The notes under the pieces are model-generated. The model worked only from the letters and a program-made list of their open reading frames with translations, did not search any database and had not been told where the DNA came from. This document shows, in pieces, positions 1 through 4,713 of a stretch of DNA of 6,814 nucleotides. The first letter of the stretch is position 1. Every line of letters starts with the position of its first letter. The position numbers were made by a program, and so were the translations under genes. Where the stretch lies: NCBI GenBank assembly GCA_009923125.1, contig RFUD01000131.1, forward strand, positions 1-6,814, given 5' to 3'. The DNA comes from Planctomycetia bacterium. Its GTDB lineage: Bacteria > Planctomycetota > Planctomycetia > Pirellulales > UBA1268.

Positions 1-689
1 CTGGCGCGGTAGTGGGTGACGGGCATGTAGTAGCCACGACCCGATTGGACGATGTTGGGGAGGCTCGCGAGTTCGGGAAGGGTTTTGCCGCCTCCGTCCA
101 CCCCGTCGAGGAAGACGACCCGGTCCGGATTGACCCGGTGGATGGCTGCCACCACGTGCCGGTAGACACGCACCACATTCTCGGGGGCCGTGCCGCCGGG
201 TTCGTTGACCAGGTTGAAGCTGAGCCGGGATGCGGGCACGCTCTGGTAGCGCCGGGCAAACATCTCCCAATGGGCGGTGAAGGCGGCCAGGGCCTCGTCG
301 TCCGACCACAGGTCCTTCGCCTCCGGGGGAGGGTTCACGCAGTATCCCGGCGCGCGATGCAGCGCGAGCGTGATATGGAGCCCATACTTCTCGCCCCAGG
401 CGATGGCCTGATCGAAGTCGCGCAGCACGTCCTCGCGGAAGGAAAGCCACTCGTTTTTGACCGTGTAGCAGCGGTAGTCCACGGGCAGGCGGACGTAGTT
501 GAAGCCGAACTCCTTGATGAGCGCGAAGTCTTCCTCCCGGTACGGAGCGTTGTTCATCCAATCGACACCGACTTTCTCCATGAGGTTGAACCCATGGAGC
601 GTGGCGGGATCGAAGGGCAGCGCCGGGGCCGCCGAAAGGGACGCCGGAACGCCGCTCAGGGCGGCGAGGATGACTATGAGAAATCGCAT
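1..689 (-). CDS. Secreted glycoside hydrolase family 5 (cellulase-type) protein, 3'-truncated by window edge
   Basis: Likely exported endo-acting beta-glycosidase (cellulase/mannanase type, retaining mechanism). 229 codons are visible on the minus strand and the frame is open at base 1, so the C-terminal part is missing. Residues 1-21 form a signal peptide: MRF, a hydrophobic stretch LIVILAAL, then an Ala-rich cleavage region near SLSAAPA, which also supports the ATG at 689. The mature part has GH5 landmarks in order: HGFNLMEK (32-39), FNYVRLPVDY (63-72, the RLP strand), ALHRAPGYC (109-117, conserved His111) and SFNLVNEP (157-164). Glu163 of NEP is the expected acid/base. The start of a later Y-x-P strand is seen at about 220. 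The nucleophile Glu would lie beyond the edge. Cys74 and Cys117 could form a disulfide in an exported protein. It is divergent from the DJ-1 gene across a 144-base spacer. The substrate and GH5 subfamily cannot be assigned from this fragment. Confidence 0.88.
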   Translation of the reverse strand, partial: MRFLIVILAALSGVPASLSAAPALPFDPATLHGFNLMEKVGVDWMNNAPYREEDFALIKEFGFNYVRLPVDYRCYTVKNEWLSFREDVLRDFDQAIAWGEKYGLHITLALHRAPGYCVNPPPEAKDLWSDDEALAAFTAHWEMFARRYQSVPASRLSFNLVNEPGGTAPENVVRVYRHVVAAIHRVNPDRVVFLDGVDGGGKTLPELASLPNIVQSGRGYYMPVTHYRA

Positions 690-732
690 GGGGCAGGCAT
701 GATACGCCCAGCGCGAACGAGCCACCCCAGCG

Positions 733-771
733 GCCGCAAAATCTGAATGCCGCCGCCGCGAAGTCTGAATG
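733..771. repeat. 17-base imperfect direct repeat, 22-base period, in divergent promoter region
   Basis: GCCGCAAAATCTGAATG (733-749) recurs as GCCGCGAAGTCTGAATG (755-771). Fifteen of 17 bases match and the repeat distance is exactly 22 bases, about two helical turns. It lies between the GH5 gene (minus) and the DJ-1 gene (plus), so it could be a tandem site for a regulator of either or both. A binding role is inference; no regulator gene is in the window. No convincing -35/-10 pair was found on either strand here. Confidence 0.5.
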
Positions 772-833
772 AGGGGGAGGCTGCGGCGACGTAGGATCGA
801 ATGAGCCCGGCAGCCCTCCAGGAAACCTCCATC

Positions 834-1436
834 ATGGCACCGTCGAAGCTCACCCGATCCCGCCCCCCGCGCGTGCTCATCGTGATCGGCGACGCGTCGG
901 AGACGCTCGACACGCTCTATCCCTTCTACCGCCTCCAGGAGGCCGGGTTCGAGCCGGTCGTGGTCGGCCCGGAGAAGCGCACGTTTCAGATGGTGATGCA
1001 CGAGGTGCGGCCCGGCTGGACGATCACGAAGGAGTGGGAGGGCTACCAGATCACGGCCGACCTCGCCTTCGCCGACGTCGATCCCGAGCAATACGCGGGC
1101 ATCTTTTTCAGCGGCGGCCGGGCGCCCGAATACATCCGCTACGACGAACACCTCGTGCGGATCACGCGGCACTTTTTCGAGCACGACAAACCGATCGCGA
1201 GCGTCTGCCACGGCGTGGAGATCCCCGCCTACGCCGGGTGCCTCGACGGGCGGAAAATCACGACGGTGGCCAAGTGCCGCCACGACGTCGAGAGCGCCGG
1301 TGGCATCTACGTCGATGCCCCATGCGTGGTCGACGGCAACCTCGTGAGCGGCCGCACCTACCACGACAACGGCCGCTACCTGGGCCCGTGGATCGAGCAG
1401 CTGCTCGCCGCCACCGCAGCGGCCGCCGCAGTCTGA
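834..1436 (+). CDS. DJ-1/PfpI family protein
   Basis: 200-residue cytoplasmic protein of the DJ-1/PfpI superfamily (class I glutamine amidotransferase-like fold). Members include chaperones, glyoxalase/deglycase-type enzymes and PfpI-type proteases. Visible landmarks: first strand RVLIVIGDA (13-21) with a conserved Glu at 23; GGRAPEYIR (95-103), the family's GG-x-x-PE-x-x-R loop; nucleophile elbow ASVCHG (122-127), with Cys125 as the reactive cysteine followed by His126. The C-terminus ends in an Ala-rich tail. The ATG at 834 was chosen because AGGAAA (820-825) sits 8 bases upstream and the first strand follows within 13 residues. An in-frame ATG at 801 would add 11 unremarkable residues and has an AGGA only 4 bases upstream. 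The gene leads a plus-strand pair, 86 bases ahead of the Gfo/Idh/MocA gene. The exact activity is unknown; the pairing with a sugar-type oxidoreductase hints at carbonyl or sugar chemistry only by context. Confidence 0.9.
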   Translation: MAPSKLTRSRPPRVLIVIGDASETLDTLYPFYRLQEAGFEPVVVGPEKRTFQMVMHEVRPGWTITKEWEGYQITADLAFADVDPEQYAGIFFSGGRAPEYIRYDEHLVRITRHFFEHDKPIASVCHGVEIPAYAGCLDGRKITTVAKCRHDVESAGGIYVDAPCVVDGNLVSGRTYHDNGRYLGPWIEQLLAATAAAAAV

Positions 1437-1464
1437 TAGAACCTCGGCGGCGAGGCGCGATGAC

Positions 1465-1495
1465 GCCTGATTCCGGGTTGTCCGGCAGGCCTTTT
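1465..1495 (+). terminator. Possible weak intrinsic terminator or attenuator hairpin
   Basis: GCCTG (1465-1469) pairs with CAGGC (1486-1490), and CCGG (1473-1476) pairs with CCGG (1482-1485) around the loop GTTGT. A three-base ATT bulge sits on the left side. The hairpin is followed by CTTTT (1491-1495). It lies between the DJ-1 stop and the Gfo/Idh start, so it could reduce read-through. The T-run is short and alternative pairings exist upstream (AGGCG 1453-1457 with CGCCT 1464-1468), so this is tentative. Confidence 0.3.
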
Positions 1496-1522
1496 GCGCA
1501 CGCTGCCGAGGAGAGCATCGTC

Positions 1523-2602
1523 ATGAGCAAGCCCATCCGGATTCTCGTCGTCGGCTGCGGCCACATGGGGATGTCGCACGCCAAGGCCTATCACTCCTTG
1601 CCGGAGTTCGAAATCGTGGGCGTAGTCGCCCGCGGCGAGAAGTCGCGCCACGACCTGCTGGCCGCCGTCGGCGGCGACTATCCGCAGTTTTCCGACTACG
1701 CCGCGGCGCTCGCCGCCACGAAGCCCGACGCCGTGTCGATCAACACCTATCCCGACACGCATGCCGACTACGCGAAGCGGGCCTTCGCGGCCGGCTGCCA
1801 CGTGTTTCTGGAGAAGCCGGTCGCCGTGACGGTGGCGGAGGCCGAGGAGGTCGTGGCCGCGGCGAGGCGCGCCGGGAAGAAGCTGGTCGTCGGCTACATC
1901 CTCCGGGTCCATCCGACGTGGAAGAAGTTCATCGAGACGGCCCGGACGCTCGGCAAGCCGCTCGTGATGCGAATGAACCTCAACCAGCAGTCGTCGGGCG
2001 ACATGTGGAAGACCCACAAGTCGCTGATGAACTCCATGTCGCCGATCGTCGATTGCGGGGTGCACTACGTGGACGTGATGTGCCAGATGACCCGCTCCAA
2101 GCCGACCCGGGTGAGCGCGATCGGCGCCCGGCTCACCGACGAGCTCGTGCCCGGGATGTACAACTACGGGCAGCTGCAGGTGACCTTCGCCGACGGCTCG
2201 GTCGGCTGGTACGAGGCCGGCTGGGGCCCGATGATGAGCGACGTCGCGTATTTCGTGAAGGACGTGATCGGCCCGAAGGGCTGCGTGAGCATCGCGGGCG
2301 TCAAGGAGGGAGACGCCTCCAGCGACGACGTCGAGGCGCACACCAAGGCGGCGCTCCTCAGGCTCCACCACGCCGACCTGAAAGCCGACGGGTCGTTCGA
2401 CCGCAAGGACGAATTGATCGACTGCTCGGGCGAGCCCGACCACGACGGCCTCTGCCTGCTGGAGCAGAAGTTCTTCCTCGACGCGATCCTGCACGATCGC
2501 GACGTCGGCGACCACATGGCCGACGCGGTGAACAGCCTGCGGATCGTGCTGGCGGCAGACGAGGCCTTTCGGACCGGCCGGACCGTCGACCTGCCGGGCT
2601 GA
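1523..2602 (+). CDS. Gfo/Idh/MocA family NAD(P)-dependent oxidoreductase
   Basis: 359-residue cytoplasmic dehydrogenase of the glucose-fructose oxidoreductase/inositol dehydrogenase family; it probably oxidises or reduces a sugar, cyclitol or related substrate. The N-terminal Rossmann fold starts at once: IRILVVGCGHMGMSHAKAY (5-23) holds the dinucleotide-binding GCGHMG (11-16). FLEKPVAVT (95-103) holds the family EKP motif (97-99), with Lys98 the usual catalytic lysine. The C-terminal alpha/beta domain has PIVDCGVHYVDVM (174-186), matching the family D-x-G-x-H-x-x-D pattern with His181. Length is normal for the family. The ATG at 1523 is supported by GAGGAGAG (1508-1515) 7 bases upstream. An in-frame ATG at 1460 would add 21 residues that run through a predicted hairpin and is less likely. 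It is probably co-oriented with, and perhaps co-transcribed with, the DJ-1 gene. It converges with the creatininase gene across 31 bases. The specific substrate is not deducible. Confidence 0.94.
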   Translation: MSKPIRILVVGCGHMGMSHAKAYHSLPEFEIVGVVARGEKSRHDLLAAVGGDYPQFSDYAAALAATKPDAVSINTYPDTHADYAKRAFAAGCHVFLEKPVAVTVAEAEEVVAAARRAGKKLVVGYILRVHPTWKKFIETARTLGKPLVMRMNLNQQSSGDMWKTHKSLMNSMSPIVDCGVHYVDVMCQMTRSKPTRVSAIGARLTDELVPGMYNYGQLQVTFADGSVGWYEAGWGPMMSDVAYFVKDVIGPKGCVSIAGVKEGDASSDDVEAHTKAALLRLHHADLKADGSFDRKDELIDCSGEPDHDGLCLLEQKFFLDAILHDRDVGDHMADAVNSLRIVLAADEAFRTGRTVDLPG

Positions 2603-2633
2603 AGGATCAGGTGTGATTCGTATCAGGCGCCCG

Positions 2634-3416
2634 TCAGACGTACGGGATCCCGCCCTTGCGGGCCGCGGAAAGGTCGACGAGCACGTCGGCCACCGCGGCC
2701 GCGATCAGCTCGAAGTACTCCTTGCCTTTGGCCGCGGTCGCGGCAGCGGGGTTGCCACTGCCGGTGTCGGGATGCACGTGCGACCAGGGACGCGGCGTCC
2801 ACACGCCCGCCTGCTTGAGGCCGGGGAGGGCCCACGTGTTGGCCGCGCCCGGTCCGGCCTGATCCAGGGCGACCAGTTCGGGACAGAGGTGCAGCAGGAG
2901 CGACGTCTCCATTTCGCCGGCGTGGTCGCCGGGCTCCGCGAAGATCCGCGTGAGCGCCTCAGGTCGCATCCGCCAAAAATCGATCACCACGACGAGCATG
3001 CCGGTTTCCAACGCCACGTCGCGGACCAGCGGCTTGAAGTCGTTGCCGCCGTGGGAGTTCAAGACTACAAGCCGGTCGATCCCCTGCCGGTGGAGGCTCC
3101 GGGCCACGTCCCGCAGCACCGCCAGCGCGGTTGCCGTGGAGAGGTGGATCGTGGCCACCTGGTCCTGTTGCTGGGCGTTGTTGCCGAACGGGATCACGGG
3201 CAGCACCAGGGGCCGCGCGTCCCGGCGCGCGGCCAGATCGGCGGCCGCCGTGGCGATCGTTTCGGCCTCGATCACATCGGTCCCGTGCGGGAGATGGAAG
3301 TTGTGGGCCTCTGTCGCGCCCCACGGCAGCACGGCCACGTTCGGCCGGCGGTCGAGCAGTTGCCGGTAGGTGGCCTCCATCAGGACGTGGGCACGGGCTC
3401 GGGGAACGGGGGACAC
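2634..3416 (-). CDS. Creatininase family amidohydrolase
   Basis: 260-residue metal-dependent hydrolase related to creatinine amidohydrolase, a family that also includes ArfB/MftE-type enzymes acting on amide or formamide bonds. Counting from the GTG start at 3416, VAVLPWGATEAHNFHLPHGTD (27-47) carries metal-ligand candidates Glu36, His38 and Asp47. This is close to the Glu34/His36/Asp45 spacing of Pseudomonas creatininase. LVVLNSHGGN (116-125) carries His122. DHAGEMETS (165-173) carries the family's conserved His/Glu residues. Length fits the family (about 240-260). GTG was preferred to the ATG at 3539 (extra 41 residues, Arg-rich and without recognisable homology) and to the ATG at 3380, because a perfect AGGAG lies 7 bases before it. 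Upstream, 3417-3587 holds no gene and no clear promoter. The gene is convergent with the oxidoreductase. True substrate unknown; creatinine itself should not be assumed. Confidence 0.9.
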   Translation of the reverse strand: MSPVPRARAHVLMEATYRQLLDRRPNVAVLPWGATEAHNFHLPHGTDVIEAETIATAAADLAARRDARPLVLPVIPFGNNAQQQDQVATIHLSTATALAVLRDVARSLHRQGIDRLVVLNSHGGNDFKPLVRDVALETGMLVVVIDFWRMRPEALTRIFAEPGDHAGEMETSLLLHLCPELVALDQAGPGAANTWALPGLKQAGVWTPRPWSHVHPDTGSGNPAAATAAKGKEYFELIAAAVADVLVDLSAARKGGIPYV

Positions 3417-3423
3417 GGGCGTG

Positions 3424-3428
3424 CTCCT
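3424..3428 (-). promoter_or_regulatory. Shine-Dalgarno site fixing the GTG start of the creatininase gene
   Basis: On the minus strand the five bases read AGGAG, followed by a 7-base spacer (CACGCCC, 3417-3423) and then GTG at 3416. The match and spacing are ideal. They decide between three possible in-frame starts and remove 41 residues from the longest open frame. Confidence 0.7.
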
Positions 3429-3587
3429 GGAAACGAGGGTTCGGACGCCGGGCCTCCTCTTGTACCAGGTCGGCCAGCACCCCGCGGCGCGATCGCTTTC
3501 ATCTGGCCGCCGCAACGTCGTAACTCCGCTGCGCCGCACGCTGAACTACGAGGCGATGCGGCCTGAGATCGTCAGCCTTCAGCGGAA

Positions 3588-3884
3588 TCATCCCTGATCG
3601 AGGAGCCACTGCCAGACAGGCTCACGGCGGATGATCGCCGACCGTCCCTGCCATGTCTCACGGCTCTCGCCCCGCTCATCGGAGCTGAGCAGGAGCAAGT
3701 CGTCGCACCGCAACTCGTGGCCGGCTTTGATCAGTCCGCGGACTTTCCGCGCCCCCATCTTCGGATCGCGGAGGTCCGCGGCGACCTGAATCAGCGACGG
3801 GGAGAACGTCACCTTTTTGGAGCAACCTTCAGAATCGCAGCGTTTGGACTTGCTGAGGGGACGAGAGGAGCATATTATGACCAT
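3588..3884 (-). pseudogene. C-terminal remnant of an AAA ATPase with DUF4143-type C-terminal domain
   Basis: This open frame (98 residues) looks like the tail of a much larger protein. Residues about 18-98 follow the pattern at the end of AAA_14/DUF4143 ATPases (usually around 380-450 residues): SLIQVAADLRDPKMGARKVR (30-49), then an A-x-x-L helix, a hydrophobic strand DDLLLLSSDE (61-70), a G-containing turn, and the closing REPVWQWLL (87-95) just before the stop. The ATPase core (Walker A and B) and the whole DUF4143 body are absent. The first 17 residues or so do not resemble the family, and no good Shine-Dalgarno was seen. Homology therefore seems to end near base 3835, where the promoter of the opposite-strand toxin-antitoxin operon begins. 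This suggests a 5' deletion or replacement of the gene. It could instead be a small independent protein, but the natural C-terminal ending argues for a remnant. Family recognition is from memory of the pattern, not from a search. Confidence 0.6.
3850..3878 (+). promoter_or_regulatory. Sigma70-like promoter of the toxin-antitoxin operon
   Basis: TTGCTG (3850-3855) as -35 and TATTAT (3873-3878) as -10 are separated by exactly 17 bases; the -10 matches consensus at 5 of 6. Transcription would start near 3885, leaving a short leader that contains AAGGAG (3888-3893). The bases CATATTATG (3871-3879) over the -10 form a small inverted repeat (CATA/TATG), a plausible operator where the antitoxin could autoregulate; that last point is inference. 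Confidence 0.5.
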
Positions 3885-3899
3885 GAAAAGGAGACAATT

Positions 3900-4193
3900 A
3901 TGGACTACATTGCGGTCAATGAGCTCAAGCGACCGCGGGTTGTGCGGGAGCGACTGGCTGCCGCGGAGGAGATGATTCTCACCAGTAACGGCCGCCCGAT
4001 GGCTGTGATCATGTATGTGGATGAAGAAGACGATCCGGAAGATGTGCTGAAGGCGGCACGCGAGGCCCGCAGCCAGATTGCACTCCGCCGAATTCGGGAG
4101 CGGGCGCGGCGGACGGGTGCTGATGCGTTGTCGAGCCCTGAGATCGAGGGCGTGATCGCCGCGGCTCGTCGCGACCGAAAGCGTCCCTCATGA
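3900..4193 (+). CDS. Type II toxin-antitoxin antitoxin, Phd/YefM-like
   Basis: 97-residue acidic/basic mixed protein with the Phd/YefM layout. An N-terminal DNA-binding part has VNELKRPRVVRERLAAAEEM (6-25), a typical register of the Phd fold where a helix follows a short strand. Then comes the strand-turn signature ILTSNGRPMAVIMYVDEE (26-43; compare the family's I-T-x-x-G-x-P-x-A-V). The charged C-terminal tail (44-97) has ALRRIRERARRTG and likely wraps the toxin. It would neutralise the PIN toxin encoded next and repress its own promoter. The ATG at 3900 follows AAGGAG (3888-3893) by 6 bases. The upstream continuation of the same frame (from 3717) runs antisense through the ATPase remnant and was not included. 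The stop overlaps the toxin start by four bases (ATGA), so the pair is translationally coupled. Confidence 0.86.
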   Translation: MDYIAVNELKRPRVVRERLAAAEEMILTSNGRPMAVIMYVDEEDDPEDVLKAAREARSQIALRRIRERARRTGADALSSPEIEGVIAAARRDRKRPS

Positions 4194-4615
4194 GCGACCG
4201 GCCGGGTGTCGCGGTGTTCGACACGAACGTGCTGGTATCCGGGTTTCTGAGTCCGCATGGCGCCCCCGGGCAGATCGTCGAATGGCTCCGAAGTGGCGCG
4301 GTTCGGGCTGGGCTTGATGACCGGATTATCGCGGAATACGAAGAGGTACTGCAGCGTCCGGAATTCAACCTTCCACGACACGAAGTGTTGATCGTCCTCA
4401 GGCGGATTCAATCCCAGGCCGAATACGCCGTCGTCCGTCCGGCCCAACTTGTTCGAGGACTTCCCGATGCTGACGACGCTCCGTTCGCGGAATGTGCCAT
4501 CGCGCTCGGGTGTCACTTGGTGTCTGGCAACGCGAGGCACTTTCCCTCTGCGGCCGTCGGGACGCTGACCGTTCTCACCCCGCGGCAGTTCGTCGACGCC
4601 AGTGGAAAAGGATAG
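4190..4615 (+). CDS. PIN domain toxin (COG1569/PIN_3-type), putative ribonuclease
   Basis: 141-residue PIN-domain protein, normally a Mg2+-dependent RNase that blocks translation when the antitoxin is lost. The first strand VAVFDTNVLVSGFLSP (7-22) carries the catalytic Asp11 and the DTN(V/I)L(V/I)S signature of this PIN subfamily. IIAEYEEVLQRPEF (46-59) carries the second acidic site (Glu49). LPDADDAPFAECAIALG (91-107) carries the third acidic cluster (Asp93, Asp95, Asp96). HLVSGNARHFP (109-119) matches the subfamily's last strand, with Asn114 where many PIN proteins have Asp. All key acids are intact, so the toxin appears functional. Length is usual for the subfamily. It overlaps the antitoxin by ATGA. 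It is followed by a 98-base convergent gap with only a weak hairpin. Confidence 0.88.
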   Translation: MSDRPGVAVFDTNVLVSGFLSPHGAPGQIVEWLRSGAVRAGLDDRIIAEYEEVLQRPEFNLPRHEVLIVLRRIQSQAEYAVVRPAQLVRGLPDADDAPFAECAIALGCHLVSGNARHFPSAAVGTLTVLTPRQFVDASGKG

Positions 4616-4678
4616 CCCGGCCAAGGGCTTCCGACCTGCCCCCACCGATGGAACCAGTTTCTATCACGAGGGTTGCAC

Positions 4679-4696
4679 TGCTTGAAGCCGCAAGCA
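4679..4696. terminator. Weak hairpin in the convergent gap
   Basis: TGCTTG (4679-4684) pairs with CAAGCA (4691-4696) around the loop AAGCCG. It lies in the 98-base gap where the toxin (plus) and the LamG/glycosidase gene (minus) converge, a place expected to hold a bidirectional terminator. There is no T-run on either side, so a role in termination is uncertain. Confidence 0.22.
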
Positions 4697-4713
4697 CCGC
4701 ACGGTCACGTGCC

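Noticed and set aside
699..704. TATCAT on the minus strand as a -10 for the GH5 gene
   Set aside because: No -35 at a proper distance (GGGTGG at 17 bases) and it lies only about 10 bases from the start codon; a chance match is likely.
12..746. Long plus-strand open frame across the left end
   Set aside because: It is codon-aligned antisense of the GH5 gene. The minus strand shows a signal peptide and the NEP motif, while this frame shows no recognisable domain.
1034..1522. N-terminal extension of the oxidoreductase frame back to 1034
   Set aside because: It overlaps the DJ-1 gene in another frame and is Arg-rich shadow sequence. The family fold begins right after the ATG at 1523, which has GAGGAG.
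1376..2515. 379-codon minus-strand open frame
   Set aside because: Antisense shadow of the Gfo/Idh/MocA gene; composition is Val/Arg/His-rich, with no domain and no ribosome-binding site. The plus strand has clear Rossmann and EKP motifs.
2595..2633. CGGGC/GCCCG stem (2595-2599 with 2629-2633) in the convergent gap as a bidirectional terminator
   Set aside because: Only five pairs across a 29-base loop, with a weak inner TGAT/ATCA stem and no T-run; not distinguishable from chance.
2613..3566. 317-codon plus-strand open frame
   Set aside because: Antisense of the creatininase gene, Arg/Gly-rich and without motifs; high GC makes such frames common.
3883..3976. Tiny leader frame starting at ATG 3883 upstream of the antitoxin
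   Set aside because: No ribosome-binding site of its own, it overlaps the antitoxin's Shine-Dalgarno and start in another frame, and its translation is unremarkable.
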